From: Bradyrhizobium sp. MOS002
GTDB lineage: Bacteria > Pseudomonadota > Alphaproteobacteria > Rhizobiales > Xanthobacteraceae
Reading direction: 5' to 3'
Length of the DNA: 64,000 nucleotides
Assembly (NCBI RefSeq): GCF_003020115.1
Contig: NZ_PYFX01000004.1
Coordinates: 558,001 to 622,000, forward strand
The position numbers and the translations under genes were made by a program. Positions 7,969-18,080 of the stretch are shown piece by piece; the stretch's first letter is position 1; each line of letters starts with the position of its first letter. A model generated the notes under the pieces. That model saw only the letters and a program-made list of their open reading frames with translations, ran no database searches and was not told the origin of the DNA.

Positions 7969-8265
7969 ATGATTCAGACAAGAGCGATCGTCCTTGGTGC
8001 CTTCGCGGCCCTGCTGCTGACCCTGCCGGCCAAGGCCCAGGTGCTGGTCGACGTTTCCAAGATCAGCTGCGACCAGTACATCACCCAGCGCATCACCCAC
8101 ACGCAGACCGTGAACGTCTGGCTCGCCGGGTTCTACGCCGGCCGCCGCAACAATCCCGTCGTCGACACGCAAGCGCTGAACAAGAACGGCAACAAGCTCT
8201 CGCGCTTCTGCGAGTCGCATCGCGAGATGCCGCTGCTGGACGCGGTAGAGGCGAATACGAAGTAG
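7969..8265 (+). CDS. HdeA/HdeB-family periplasmic protein
   Basis: A 98-residue exported protein. The signal peptide (about residues 1-23, ending PAKAQ) is followed by a helical mature chain with two cysteines (SCDQY and RFCESH), the layout of HdeA-like acid-stress chaperones, where the pair forms a disulfide. Signature stretches are VWLAGFYAGRRNN and the central NKNGNKLSRFC. GGAAGGAAAAC is a strong ribosome site for the ATG at 7969. An in-frame ATG at 7852 also has an excellent AAGGAG site, but it would bury the signal peptide. The FixK2/FNR-type box suggests induction by low oxygen. Confidence 0.8.
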   Translation: MIQTRAIVLGAFAALLLTLPAKAQVLVDVSKISCDQYITQRITHTQTVNVWLAGFYAGRRNNPVVDTQALNKNGNKLSRFCESHREMPLLDAVEANTK

Positions 8266-8322
8266 GGGCGGGGTTGCCTAGCCCTGTTCTATTTCGAATT
8301 AGGGTGACAGACCGAGCCGAGC

Positions 8323-8415
8323 AGCTCGTAGGATGGGTTGAGCCCTTGCGAAACTCATCATCGTTTTTGAACGACTGATGATGGGTATCGCTTCGCTCCA
8401 CCCATCCTACGAGCT
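8323..8415. repeat. Palindromic intergenic repeat, second family
   Basis: Inverted arms AGCTCGTAGGATGGG (from 8323) and CCCATCCTACGAGCT (to 8415) enclose about 60 bases with further internal pairing (CATCATCG/TGATGATG). The sequence differs from the repeats at 1585 and 3712 but shares the TCGCTTCGCTCCA core. It lies between the HdeA-like gene and a convergent hypothetical gene and may end transcription from both sides. Confidence 0.8.
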
Positions 8416-8505
8416 AATCGATATCTTTAATTTGAACACCTCAACAAGTCACGGATGCGGCTTCGCTCATCCGAGCTGCCACTGCTAAATGGTTGAACTG
8501 GGTCG

Positions 8506-9231
8506 TCATCCAACGACTTTGTTCATATTCCAAAGCCTATCCTGAACGTTGTTTTCGAGTGAGATCATTATGTCTTTCGCTTCGGCAAGTGCGTTGTGAG
8601 CCTTGCGAAGACGGGGGCGAATCTCTTCGCGTTCGTTGAGTTCGTATTCGATGAGCGCTTCGTAAGTCAGCTTATCAAGTTGGACGAACTGAGATTTGAT
8701 CGGCTCAGGGATGAATATGCCGTTCTTGCGAAAATAGACGTGAAACTCGCGGCATGCCTCTCTCCCTTCGGTAACTTTGTGCCAAGTGAGGGCCTTCCGA
8801 TAATAATCGGTCTTCTTGTCTGTAAGGCGAATTTCTTCTTTTTGCCATTTGGCCATAAAGCTGTCTTGGAGGAATTCGTCGAGTTGAGGTTTGCCGATTC
8901 GATCGAGATCTGGATACTGCTGAAATGCAGAAGTGATAGCTGTGACTACTCCGCAGGAGGTGTTGAGCTTGCCCCACGATTCCGGGATCACATCAAACTC
9001 TTTCTGATGGAGTTTTACGGTGCGGTCCATGAGCGCGTTAATCCTGTACCGCAGCTCTTCCAGTTCCTTTCCTTGAGCATGTTTAAATGCCGCCAGTCGT
9101 TCTTCGAACTTGGCGTTCATCCATTTCTCGCCGAAGAAACGGAGCAGCGCATAAGCAACAACAGCAACTCCACCGCCGGCTCCAAAAATTAAGCCGACGA
9201 ACGTTAGAAGGGACCTCGCCGCTTCCTCCAT
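8506..9231 (-). CDS. Hypothetical membrane-anchored protein
   Basis: A 241-residue protein of unknown function. One N-terminal membrane helix (about residues 9-33, LTFVGLIFGAGGGVAVVAYAL) is followed by a long helical cytoplasmic or periplasmic part with many Glu/Lys/Arg residues, including KHAQGKELEELRYRINALM, which looks like coiled coil. Base composition is visibly lower in GC than the surrounding genes, suggesting acquisition. It begins about 85 bases after the nrdJ stop on the same strand, with a hairpin between them, so it is probably expressed separately. Confidence 0.7.
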   Translation of the reverse strand: MEEAARSLLTFVGLIFGAGGGVAVVAYALLRFFGEKWMNAKFEERLAAFKHAQGKELEELRYRINALMDRTVKLHQKEFDVIPESWGKLNTSCGVVTAITSAFQQYPDLDRIGKPQLDEFLQDSFMAKWQKEEIRLTDKKTDYYRKALTWHKVTEGREACREFHVYFRKNGIFIPEPIKSQFVQLDKLTYEALIEYELNEREEIRPRLRKAHNALAEAKDIMISLENNVQDRLWNMNKVVG

Positions 9232-9260
9232 TGTTGCCTTTCAGCCTTGTAAGAAGCATC

Positions 9261-9282
9261 GGGCCGCCCATGCGAGCGGCCC
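9261..9282 (-). terminator. Hairpin after nrdJ
   Basis: GGGCCGC (9261-9267) pairs with GCGGCCC (9276-9282) around an 8-base loop, 30 bases past the nrdJ stop. The following T tract on the minus strand is weak, so this may be a processing hairpin instead of a full terminator. Confidence 0.4.
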
Positions 9283-9315
9283 GTGCGTTAATAAGCGCTA
9301 AATCTTCGATGACTA

Positions 9316-12300
9316 TCAGCTGCACCCCGTCGTGCTGCCGCAAGTATCGCACTTCATGCAGGTGCCATTCCGCACCAGCGTGAAGTTGCCGCACTCGCTG
9401 CACATCTCGCCTTCGTAGCCCTTGGCTTTGGCTTCCGCGCGGCGCTCGGCCTTGCTGGGCACTGCGACTTGCGCGCTGCCGGCCTTGCTCCACTGCAGCG
9501 CCTCCAGCTTCTCGGTGGGCGAGAGGTCGTGGGCCACGTCCTGCTTCAGCGCGACCGCGCCTTCCAGGACGTCGCCGGCGCGGACTGCGCCGTGCGAGGC
9601 GAGCGAGGTGACCTTGCTGCCGCCTGATGGTGCGCTGTCGTTGCCTTGGGCGACCGCGGTCGAGCCGCCGCGCATCACCACGAGGTTGTCGGTGCGGGAG
9701 CGGGTGAGGCCGCGCGACACCAGCTTGGAGGCGCGCTGGCCGTGATCATCCGGCTCCTTGCCTTCCTCGACGCCCTTGCCGAGCACGTCGAACCCGGTCT
9801 CGCTGGGATCGACATGGGCGAGGTCGAAGCGGCTGAGATAGCTCACAGCCAGTTCGCGGAAGACGTAGTCGAGGATCGAGGTCGCGTACTTGATGCTGTC
9901 GTTGCCCTGCACGGGGCCCGCCGGCTCGAAGCGGGTGAAGGTGAAGGCGTCGACATATTCGTCGAGCGGCACGCCGTACTGGAGGCCCAGCGACACCGCG
10001 ATGGCGAAGTTGTTGATGAAGGAGCGCAGGGCCGCGCCTTCCTTGTGCATGTCGATGAAGATCTCGCCGATGCGACCGTCGTCATATTCGCCGGTGCGGA
10101 GATAGACTTTATGTCCGCCGACGACCGCCTTCTGGGTGTAGCCCTTGCGGCGATCCGGCATCTTCTCGCGCTCGCGCATCACGATGATGCGCTCGACCAG
10201 CTTCTCGACGATCTTTTCCGAGACCTGGGCGGTACGCGCCGCCATCGGCTTGTCGTAGAGATGCTCGATCGCATCGTCCTCGTCCTCATCGTCGCTGATG
10301 AGCTGCGAGTTGAGCGGCTGGCTGAGCTTGGAGCCGTCGCGATAGAGCGCGTTGGCCTTCAGCGCCAGCTTCCACGACAGCATGTAGGCGGACTTGCAGT
10401 CTTCCACGGTCGCGTCGTTCGGCATGTTGATGGTCTTGGAGATCGCACCCGAGATGAAGGGCTGCGCCGCCGACATCATGCGGATGTGGCTCTCGACCGA
10501 GAGATAGCGCTTGCCGACCTTGCCGCACGGATTGGCGCAGTCGAACACCGGATAGTGCTCGGCCTTGAGATGCGGAGCACCTTCCACCGTCATCGCGCCG
10601 CAGATGTGGACGTTGGCCGCCTCGATCTCGCGCTTGGTGAAGCCCACGGCCTGGAGCAGGTCGAAGCCGGGGGTCGCGATCGCCTCGGCGCCGATGCCGA
10701 GCTGGTCGCGAATGAAGTCCTCGCCGAAAGTCCATTTGTTGAAGGCGAACTTGATGTCGAAGGCGGTCGGCAGCGCCTTCTCGACCTTGGCAATGGCTTC
10801 ATCAGTGAAGCCCTTGGCCTTCAGCGTCGAGGCGTTGATGCCGGGCGCGTTGGAGAGCGAGCCGTGGCCGACGGCGTAGGCCTCGATCTCCGCGATCTCG
10901 CTCTCGCGATAGCCGAGCGCGCGAAGTGCTGCCGGGACCGCGCGGTTGATGATCTTGAAGTAGCCGCCGCCGGCGAGCTTCTTGAACTTCACCAGCGCGA
11001 AGTCGGGCTCGATGCCGGTGGTGTCGCAATCCATGACCAGGCCGATCGTGCCGGTCGGCGCGATCACCGTGGTCTGGGCGTTGCGATAGCCGTGCTTCTC
11101 GCCGAGCTCGAGCGCCGCATCCCAGGCGGCTTGCGCATGGGTGACGAGGTCGGTCTGCGGGCAGGACACCAGGTCCATCGGCACGGGATTGACGCTCAGC
11201 GCCTCGTAGCCGTTGGACTGGCCATGGGCGGCGCGGCGGTGGTTGCGGATCACGCGCAGCATGTGCGCGGCGTTCTTCTTGTAGCCGGGGAAGGTGCCGA
11301 GCTCGGACGCCATCTCGGCCGAGGTCTTGTAGGTGATGCCGGTCATGATCGCGGTCAGCGCGCCGGCGATGGCGCGGCCTTCCTTCGAGTCATAAGACAG
11401 GCCCATGGTCATCAGGAGGCCGCCGATATTGGCGTAGCCGAGGCCGAGGGTGCGGAACTCATAGGAGAGCTCGGCGATCGACTTCGACGGGAACTGCGCC
11501 ATCATCACGGAGATTTCGAGCACGACGGTCCAGAGCCGGCAGAGGTGCTCGTAGCCATCGACGTCGAAACGCTTGGAGGGGATGTCGTAGAACGTCAGCA
11601 GGTTCGCCGAGGCGAGGTTGCACGCCGTGTCGTCCAGGAACATGTATTCCGAGCACGGATTGGAGGCGCGGATGTCGCCGGACGCCTTGCAGGTGTGCCA
11701 GTCGTTCATGGTGGTGTTGAAGTGCAGGCCCGGGTCGGCCGACGCCCAGGCGGCGTAGCCGATTTTTTCCCAGAGGTCGCGCGCCTTCAGCGTCTTGGTG
11801 ACCTTCTTCGTGGTGCGGCCCACGAGATTCCAGTCGCCGTCGGTCTCGACCGCGCGCAGGAAGTCGTCCTTCAGCGAGACCGAGTTGTTGGAGTTCTGCC
11901 CCGAAACCGTGAGATAGGCTTCCGAATCCCAGTCGGTGTCATAGACGTCGAACTGGATGTCCTTGTAGCCTTGCTTGGCGAACTGGATGACGCGCTTGAT
12001 GTAGTTGTCGGGCACGAGGCTGCGGCGCGCGAGCTTGATCTCGCGGCGGAGCGCCGGATTCTTCTCGGGATCGAAGCAATCGTCGCCCGAGCCTTCGCAG
12101 TTGACGCAGGCCTTCAGCACGGCCTTGAGGTGCTTCTGGTTGATCTTGGATCCGGTGACGAGAGCGGCGACCTTCTGCTCCTCCTTCACCTTCCAGTCGA
12201 TATAGGTCTCGATGTCGGGGTGATCGACGTCGACCACGACCATCTTGGCGGCGCGGCGCGTGGTGCCGCCCGACTTGATCGCGCCCGCGGCGCGGTCGCC

Positions 12301-13080
12301 GATCTTGAGGAAGCTCATCAGGCCGGACGAGCGGCCGCCGCCGGAGAGGCGTTCGCCTTCGCCGCGCAGGCGCGAGAAGTTGGAGCCGGTGCCGGAGCCG
12401 TATTTGAACAGGCGGGCTTCGCGGACCCAGAGGTCCATGATGCCGCCCTCGTTGACGAGGTCGTCACCGACGCCCTGGATGAAGCAGGCATGCGGCTGCG
12501 GATGCTCGTAGGAGGATTTCGACCGGGTCAGCTTGCCGGTGAAGGGGTCGACGTAATAATGGCCCTGGCCGGGGCCGTCGATGCCATAGGCCCAGTGCAG
12601 ACCGGTGTTGAACCATTGCGGCGAGTTCGGCGCGACCATCTGCATGGTCAGCATGTAGCGGAGCTCGTCGTAGAAGGTCTGGGCGTCCTCGTCGGAGGAG
12701 AAGTAGTTGCCCTTCCAGCCCCAATAGGTCCAGCAGCCGGCGAGACGGTCGAACACCTGCTTGGCTGAGAGCTCGCTGACGAAGCGCTCTTTCTCGGGCA
12801 GGAGGGCGAGCGCCTCGGTGTCGGGCACGGAGCGCCACAGGAAGGAGGGAACGGACTCTTCCTCGACCTTCTTCAGGCGCGCGGCGACGCCGGCCTTGCG
12901 GAAGTACTTCTGGGCCAGGACGTCGGAGGCGACCTGCGACCACGCGGTCGGCACCTCGACATTGTCGAGCTTGAACACGACCGAGCCGTCGGGATTCCTG
13001 ATCTCCGACGTGGTCAGCCGGAAATCGATGCCGGCGTAAGGTGACTGTCCCGAAGTGGTGTGGCGCCGCTCAATCCGCAT
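9316..13080 (-). CDS. nrdJ: Vitamin B12-dependent (class II) ribonucleotide reductase
   Basis: Reduces ribonucleotides to deoxyribonucleotides for DNA synthesis using adenosylcobalamin, so it works with or without oxygen. The 1254-residue length is normal for the long NrdJ type. Family signatures include NPCSEYMF in the active-site region, [19 protein letters not shown] with the conserved P-loop-like turn, and a C-terminal zinc-ribbon tail with CSECGNF and CMKCDTCG cysteine pairs. The ATG at 13080 gives MRIERRHTT, the typical start; frame upstream of it is not protein-like. Possible NrdR boxes lie about 445 bases upstream. No cobalamin riboswitch was recognised. Confidence 0.95.
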   Translation of the reverse strand: MRIERRHTTSGQSPYAGIDFRLTTSEIRNPDGSVVFKLDNVEVPTAWSQVASDVLAQKYFRKAGVAARLKKVEEESVPSFLWRSVPDTEALALLPEKERFVSELSAKQVFDRLAGCWTYWGWKGNYFSSDEDAQTFYDELRYMLTMQMVAPNSPQWFNTGLHWAYGIDGPGQGHYYVDPFTGKLTRSKSSYEHPQPHACFIQGVGDDLVNEGGIMDLWVREARLFKYGSGTGSNFSRLRGEGERLSGGGRSSGLMSFLKIGDRAAGAIKSGGTTRRAAKMVVVDVDHPDIETYIDWKVKEEQKVAALVTGSKINQKHLKAVLKACVNCEGSGDDCFDPEKNPALRREIKLARRSLVPDNYIKRVIQFAKQGYKDIQFDVYDTDWDSEAYLTVSGQNSNNSVSLKDDFLRAVETDGDWNLVGRTTKKVTKTLKARDLWEKIGYAAWASADPGLHFNTTMNDWHTCKASGDIRASNPCSEYMFLDDTACNLASANLLTFYDIPSKRFDVDGYEHLCRLWTVVLEISVMMAQFPSKSIAELSYEFRTLGLGYANIGGLLMTMGLSYDSKEGRAIAGALTAIMTGITYKTSAEMASELGTFPGYKKNAAHMLRVIRNHRRAAHGQSNGYEALSVNPVPMDLVSCPQTDLVTHAQAAWDAALELGEKHGYRNAQTTVIAPTGTIGLVMDCDTTGIEPDFALVKFKKLAGGGYFKIINRAVPAALRALGYRESEIAEIEAYAVGHGSLSNAPGINASTLKAKGFTDEAIAKVEKALPTAFDIKFAFNKWTFGEDFIRDQLGIGAEAIATPGFDLLQAVGFTKREIEAANVHICGAMTVEGAPHLKAEHYPVFDCANPCGKVGKRYLSVESHIRMMSAAQPFISGAISKTINMPNDATVEDCKSAYMLSWKLALKANALYRDGSKLSQPLNSQLISDDEDEDDAIEHLYDKPMAARTAQVSEKIVEKLVERIIVMREREKMPDRRKGYTQKAVVGGHKVYLRTGEYDDGRIGEIFIDMHKEGAALRSFINNFAIAVSLGLQYGVPLDEYVDAFTFTRFEPAGPVQGNDSIKYATSILDYVFRELAVSYLSRFDLAHVDPSETGFDVLGKGVEEGKEPDDHGQRASKLVSRGLTRSRTDNLVVMRGGSTAVAQGNDSAPSGGSKVTSLASHGAVRAGDVLEGAVALKQDVAHDLSPTEKLEALQWSKAGSAQVAVPSKAERRAEAKAKGYEGEMCSECGNFTLVRNGTCMKCDTCGSTTGCS

Positions 13081-13841
13081 GGTCTTGCCCCGTCCTAATC
13101 TTTGACCGGACCGCCTCCGTTCAGGCGTGCCGGGTCGACATTTCATTTCGCGGTGCTCGAGGCCGGCTGGCCCTTGGCACCACAGTTCAGCCGGTGGACC
13201 CGGCCCGTTTTCTCCCGACGCGATTCCTCGATGCGCGCACCGATCATCCGCCGGCACGTCCAGACCCATCCGCCCCAAAGGGATGAGCCCGACATGCGTT
13301 CAACGCCCCACAACGTCACGTCTTCAACCATTGCCATCCGGGCCTGTTGCCAGCCCGTTCAGGCGCCCGAAAAGTCCGCTCTCGCCGGGCAGACAAGCCC
13401 GTATCCCGCTGCCTTTGTCTGGCTTGGCGGAGTGCTGTTTTGCAGACCCTTTGGGGGAGTGCCGGCGGGACGCAAACACACTCGCGCCGAACGGATCGAA
13501 AACTAGGACTCTCCGTTACGCCCGTCAAGAACTAGTGCGAGTTCCTGAATCAAATACTAAATATGGTGGATTGTGGGGGATAACAGGGGGCAGGTCCGCG
13601 CCTGTTGTTGAGCCAAGTATCAGTGAGTCCTCAGGGATTCCCAACCGAAAAAATTTGCATCTGGTGGTGCCGGCGAGGCTTCACCCCGCTGTTCACAGGG
13701 CAGGTATATTTTTGAATCGCGGGGTTGCCTCCGGGGGACTCACGTAGGGCTACGGAAGGTGAGGGCAGGCATGCCCGCCGGGGTGGTGGTGGGGGGCGCG
13801 AATCCGCGCCAAGCTGAGCCCGATTTTGCCGGACTGCCCAC
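13081..13841. other. Long intergenic region upstream of nrdJ
   Basis: A 761-base stretch without a convincing gene. It contains the nrdJ leader and promoter (minus strand), the possible NrdR boxes at 13525-13569, and about 270 bases leading to the divergent exporter gene. Short open frames exist on both strands but lack ribosome sites and protein-like composition. I looked for the conserved B12-box of cobalamin riboswitches on the minus strand and did not find it. Confidence 0.6.
13525..13569 (-). promoter_or_regulatory. Possible tandem NrdR boxes
   Basis: On the minus strand CCACCATATTTAGT (13556-13569) matches 12 of 14 positions of the ACACWATATYTWGT-type NrdR consensus. A weaker site, GCACTAGTTCTTGA (13525-13538), matches about 10 of 14. 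Their starts are 31 bases apart, close to three helical turns, the usual spacing for paired NrdR boxes. The weak second site and the 445-base distance to the start codon keep confidence low. Confidence 0.4.
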
Positions 13842-14738
13842 ATGCTTGATTCGACCCGCCGGGATGCGCGAGCGCGCATCGCCCCGGCCGGCCTGATGTT
13901 CCTCGCCATCACCTCGGTGGGCTGGGGCTTCAACTGGCCGGTGACGAAATTCCTGCTCTCCGAGCTGCCGCCGCTGACCCTGCGCGGGGTCACCGGCGTG
14001 CTGGGCGCGGTGCTGCTGGCGGCGCTGGCGCTGATCCGCGCCGACAGCCTCAGGGTCCCGCGCGAGATCTGGCCGCGCCTCGTGACTGCCGCGGGCCTCA
14101 ACGTCACCGGCTGGATGGTGCTGATGGGCCTGGCGCTGCTGTGGCTGCCCGCGAGCGAAGCCGCGCTGATCGCCTACACCATGCCGGTCTGGGCCTCGCT
14201 GATCGCCTGGCCGGTGCTGGGCGAGCGGCCGACCTTGTTGCGCACCATCGCGCTGGTGATGGCCTTTGCCGGCCTTGCCTCGATCATGGGCGGCAACGGC
14301 TTTGCCGCCACCGCCGACAAGCTGCCGGGCATCATCATGGCGCTGTGCGGCGCGATCGGCTTCGCCGCCGGCACGGTGTTTTCGAAGAAGTATCCCATCC
14401 GCCTGCCGCCGATCACCGCCGCGGCCTGGCAGATCGGGATCGGCTGCCTGCCGATCACCATCATCGGCCTCGCCGTCGAGACCACGCATCTGGAACTGGT
14501 GACGCCGGTCGGCTGGTGGCTGCTGGTCTATTCGACCGTGGTGCAGTTCTGCATCGCCTATGTCAGCTGGTTCGCGGCCCTGGCGCGCCTGCCGGCCTCC
14601 GTCGCCGCGATCGGCACCATGGCGGTGCCTGTCATCGGCGTGGTGGCGTCGGCGATCGCGCTGGGCGAACCGTTGGGGGCGGGGCAGATTGCAGCACTGA
14701 TCTTCACGCTGGCGGCGGTGGTGCTGGCGACGCGGTAG
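13842..14738 (+). CDS. EamA/DMT-family transporter
   Basis: Inner-membrane protein of 298 residues with ten predicted helices, arranged as the two EamA repeats of the drug/metabolite transporter superfamily. The first repeat starts GLMFLAITSVGWGFNWPVTK and the second near the LPGIIMALCGAIGF segment. Members export amino acids, metabolites or drugs; the substrate is not readable here. It is transcribed divergently from nrdJ and convergently with the cyclase gene. A second EamA transporter lies at 59784-60695. Confidence 0.88.
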   Translation: MLDSTRRDARARIAPAGLMFLAITSVGWGFNWPVTKFLLSELPPLTLRGVTGVLGAVLLAALALIRADSLRVPREIWPRLVTAAGLNVTGWMVLMGLALLWLPASEAALIAYTMPVWASLIAWPVLGERPTLLRTIALVMAFAGLASIMGGNGFAATADKLPGIIMALCGAIGFAAGTVFSKKYPIRLPPITAAAWQIGIGCLPITIIGLAVETTHLELVTPVGWWLLVYSTVVQFCIAYVSWFAALARLPASVAAIGTMAVPVIGVVASAIALGEPLGAGQIAALIFTLAAVVLATR

Positions 14739-14776
14739 AGCGAGTCCTCTCTTTCTCCGGACAATGTGGCCCGAAT

Positions 14777-17700
14777 TCACACGAGCTTTTTCTCCGCTCC
14801 TCCCCGCGACCCAGGCGGCGCATCGGCAAGATCGGATGGTTGTTGTCCTGTGCTCTCCGCGAGCATGAACCTCGCAAGAGCATCTTCGGGAAACGCCTTC
14901 AGGATGTCTCGATAGGCGCACTCTGCGGCGAGACAGTCTCCGGCCTCGAATGTTTGCGAGGCTTGCCAGGTCATTGCGCACAATTGCTCGTCCCGATCGC
15001 GGACCCTTAGTTCAGGATCGTCACTCGCGCGAAGGCCGAGCAGTTCGTAGATCATGAAGCTGGTCTTGCGGCCTTTCACCTGAACCCGCTTCATCGGCCT
15101 TGCAACGATGTCCGCCTTTGCCTGGTCATAGATGCTGTCACTGATGCAGATCGTGGTGCCAAACAGCTTGTTGATGCCTTCGAGCCGGGCGGCCACGTTC
15201 ACGCCGTCGCCCAAGGCCGTGTAGTTCAGCCGGGTTGAAGAGCCGACATTGCCGACGAGGACGTTGGCGCAATTGAGCCCGATCCTCAGGCGGATTCGCG
15301 GCCGCCCTTCCGCCTGCCAGACATCGTTGACGCGTTCCATGCGGCGCGCTGCCCGCAATGCGGCGGTGCAGCCGCGCAGAACGTGGTCGGGGCGTTCGAC
15401 CGGGGCGTTCCAGAACGCCATGACGCCGTCGCCGATGAATTTGTCGACGGTACCGCCTTCGGCCGCGATCGCAGAAGAGACTTCCTCCAGATAGGTCGAG
15501 ATCTGGACCAGGAGGTCATCAGGCGCGAGCGTTTCGGCGTGGCTGGAAAAATTCTCGAGATCTGAAAAGAACACGGTGAGGAACCGCGGCTCGACCCCGG
15601 GCGTCAGCGGGACACCAGACTTGATCAGTTGGCGGACAACATCGAGGGGGACGAACGAGGAAAAGGATTTCAATGACGTTCGCAGCAGCGAAGCCGCCGA
15701 CTCCAGCTGCGCAATCTCCTCGATATGCGACGGCGGACGCACGGGTGCATCAAAATTGAGGCTCTCAATGTCCTGCAATTGCCGGGACACGTTTTCGACC
15801 GGACGCGATAGTCGGCTCGAAGCGAAGTAGATGAAGAACAACTCCACCATTGTGAGGGCAATGATCACCGCCATCATCAATCGATTCGCGCTCTTCAGCG
15901 TGCCCACGAAATCGTCGATCGGCGTCAACGTGATCACCTGCCAGGGCTGCCCGAAGCCGCCCGGGAAATTGGCGAAGGCTGCGACGAACTCGTCTCCGTT
16001 CGTCGGCGATCGAAATTCGAACCTGTCGGCGCCCGTACGACCATGTTGCCGATGAGCCTCGCGCACCACGGAATCGTCGATGTCAGTCAGGGTTGCGATC
16101 CTGAGCGCTCCGTTATCGATCCGAACGGCCTTCTGCTTCTCGGGAAAAGCGATGATCTTGCCGTTGTTGCGGTCCGCGACGAATGTCGTGCTGCCAGCGC
16201 TCGCCCGATGCCTATCGAGAAAGCGCGACAGGACGTCCACGGTGATGTTGGCGGACGCGCAACCGAGGAATTCGACGCCGCGAAAGATCGGAATGCGCAC
16301 CGAAATAACGGGAGAGCCGGTATCGGGATTGATTGAAGGTTCGGTCACGACAAGGGTGCGGGTCGTCTTGGCAGACTGATAGCCGGGCAGGGTGCGGATG
16401 TCGGTGTCGCTGGCCGCGTTATATTTCCCGACCTCATGGGGCCATATGTCCAGGAATGTCCAATGGCGCATCCGCAGCAGGGCATACGTGATTGCGTCGA
16501 TGTAGCTGGAATGCCAATTCGCAGTCGCGGGAATCCGCGGATCGGCGCGCCGGCGGTCCTCGTCGATCCGCGTGACCACCCGATCGTAACCGTCCTCGAA
16601 GCTGACGTGAACGCCGTCGATATGCGCGGCCGAGGTCAGGGTGCGGTACAACAGATCGCGGCTTTGTTCGGTGCGGAAATAGCCGGGATCGGTGGCAGCC
16701 AGTTCGGCGATAAAGCGAAGCGAGCTCTCGGTGTTGTCAATCAGATCCTGGGTGCGTTCAACGCCGGCCTGGCTGTTCTGCGCGACCGCCTCGTCCAGGA
16801 TCGAGACGACGCCGGCCGAATTCTTGTTGTAATTATAGATCAGGATGAAAATGAGGACCGGGATGCTGAGGCCGATGAACAGCAGTGACATGATCAGGCT
16901 CAGTCTCGGCCGCCCCATCCCGGCCAACGGATTCAGTGTGCTCAGGCGCGCTGTCGTGACCCGCAAGGTACGGCGGTTTCGATACGCGAGCAGTGCCGCA
17001 CTCGCCGATCCGGCCATGGCGAGCAGGAGAGGAACTAGCCAGCGCCGACGGCTATCTTCATCTTCATTCCAGATCAGTGCAGGGGGGAGCGTATCGTCGG
17101 TCAGCAAACCAAGTTGCCGATAGACCGCGGCGATACGTTGCCAGCGCGCAGGATCCTGCTCGCCGATCCGGGCGGGATCTCTTCCGACCAACGCCGCGGT
17201 CTGCTCCGCCTCAAACAGCAGTGCGTCTCGACTCTTTTTCGCCGAGTACCTGCGCAGGATCAGATCGGCTGTGGCCTCCTTGTGCGCAAGGGCGTAGGCC
17301 CAACCTCGCAGGCTAGCCGCCCTGAATGACGCGACTCGATCCGGATGAGTTTGCACTTCCACTTCGGAAGTGCACAGATTATCGCCGTAGAAATCGATGC
17401 CGGATGCGGCAGGCGAGAAGGTGCGGTAGGCCGCGCCGAGCTGTTCAAGGACGAACGGCTCGTTGGTGCTGTAGGCAATCATCGCGTCGGCCCGGCCGGC
17501 CAGGAGGTCGCGCGGGTTTCCTTCGTGCTGGACGCGCAGCATGGATTGATAGTCGATCCCCTCGCGCTTCAGCATCGCAGCGATGTCATCGCTTCCCGGC
17601 GTGTCCATGAGCCCGCGGCCGCGCAGATCCGCTACGCTGCTGATGTCCGCTCGCCGCGCGACCAGGATGACGGCCGCGGAATGCTGGAAGATGGCGGCGA

Positions 17701-18040
17701 GCACGACCAGCCTGCGGCCTGCCGCCCAGTCCCGCAGAACGCTGGCGCTGCAGACCCCGAAATCCGCCTCGCCGCCGGCAACCAACTCGGAGACCTCGAT
17801 GTCGGGGCCGCCTTCGCGAATGGTAACGTCGAGGCCGGCGTCGCGATAGAAGCCTTGCTGGAGGGCCTGGTAGTAGCCCGCAAACTGAAATTGATGCTTC
17901 CATTTGAGCTGAATTGATACGGCATCGAGCGCCGCGGCAGGATGCGCTGCCGCCAGCACCAGCGAAGCGGCCACGATCAGCCGTCTCAACAACGCCAGAT
18001 TTGGCATGGCCAAGCCAAAGTAATTGCGTGACTTGCCCAT
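14777..18040 (-). CDS. Fusion of NMT1/THI5-like binding protein with Cache-HAMP-adenylate cyclase
   Basis: A 1087-residue predicted receptor cyclase. Order: signal peptide (about 12-38); NMT1/THI5-like solute-binding domain (about 40-335, with SIQLKWKHQFQFAGYYQAL); membrane helix (about 335-354); short cytoplasmic loop; helix (about 385-410); periplasmic Cache-like domain (about 430-700); third helix (about 715-735); HAMP; class III cyclase (about 815-1003). The cyclase keeps both metal Asp residues (FFSDLENF and GDGVMAFWN), the adenine-selecting Lys in DKFIGD, and the Asn/Arg pair in VNVAARLE, so it probably makes cAMP. The ATG at 18007 is an alternative start giving a cleaner signal peptide. 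Ligand unknown; pyrimidine-like molecules are possible. Confidence 0.8.
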   Translation of the reverse strand: MGKSRNYFGLAMPNLALLRRLIVAASLVLAAAHPAAALDAVSIQLKWKHQFQFAGYYQALQQGFYRDAGLDVTIREGGPDIEVSELVAGGEADFGVCSASVLRDWAAGRRLVVLAAIFQHSAAVILVARRADISSVADLRGRGLMDTPGSDDIAAMLKREGIDYQSMLRVQHEGNPRDLLAGRADAMIAYSTNEPFVLEQLGAAYRTFSPAASGIDFYGDNLCTSEVEVQTHPDRVASFRAASLRGWAYALAHKEATADLILRRYSAKKSRDALLFEAEQTAALVGRDPARIGEQDPARWQRIAAVYRQLGLLTDDTLPPALIWNEDEDSRRRWLVPLLLAMAGSASAALLAYRNRRTLRVTTARLSTLNPLAGMGRPRLSLIMSLLFIGLSIPVLIFILIYNYNKNSAGVVSILDEAVAQNSQAGVERTQDLIDNTESSLRFIAELAATDPGYFRTEQSRDLLYRTLTSAAHIDGVHVSFEDGYDRVVTRIDEDRRRADPRIPATANWHSSYIDAITYALLRMRHWTFLDIWPHEVGKYNAASDTDIRTLPGYQSAKTTRTLVVTEPSINPDTGSPVISVRIPIFRGVEFLGCASANITVDVLSRFLDRHRASAGSTTFVADRNNGKIIAFPEKQKAVRIDNGALRIATLTDIDDSVVREAHRQHGRTGADRFEFRSPTNGDEFVAAFANFPGGFGQPWQVITLTPIDDFVGTLKSANRLMMAVIIALTMVELFFIYFASSRLSRPVENVSRQLQDIESLNFDAPVRPPSHIEEIAQLESAASLLRTSLKSFSSFVPLDVVRQLIKSGVPLTPGVEPRFLTVFFSDLENFSSHAETLAPDDLLVQISTYLEEVSSAIAAEGGTVDKFIGDGVMAFWNAPVERPDHVLRGCTAALRAARRMERVNDVWQAEGRPRIRLRIGLNCANVLVGNVGSSTRLNYTALGDGVNVAARLEGINKLFGTTICISDSIYDQAKADIVARPMKRVQVKGRKTSFMIYELLGLRASDDPELRVRDRDEQLCAMTWQASQTFEAGDCLAAECAYRDILKAFPEDALARFMLAESTGQQPSDLADAPPGSRGGAEKKLV

Positions 18041-18080
18041 CGCGCTGTCAGGTGCCGGGTCCGGACTCTTCCTCTGGTCT

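Noticed and set aside
9646..12768. Open frame of 1040 codons on the plus strand opposite nrdJ
   Set aside because: It is a mirror frame of a high-GC gene: composition is Arg/Ala/Gly/Val-heavy without domains, and nrdJ on the other strand is unambiguous.
13081..13520. Cobalamin riboswitch before nrdJ
   Set aside because: Expected on biological grounds, but the conserved B12-box and flanking core were not found on the minus strand.
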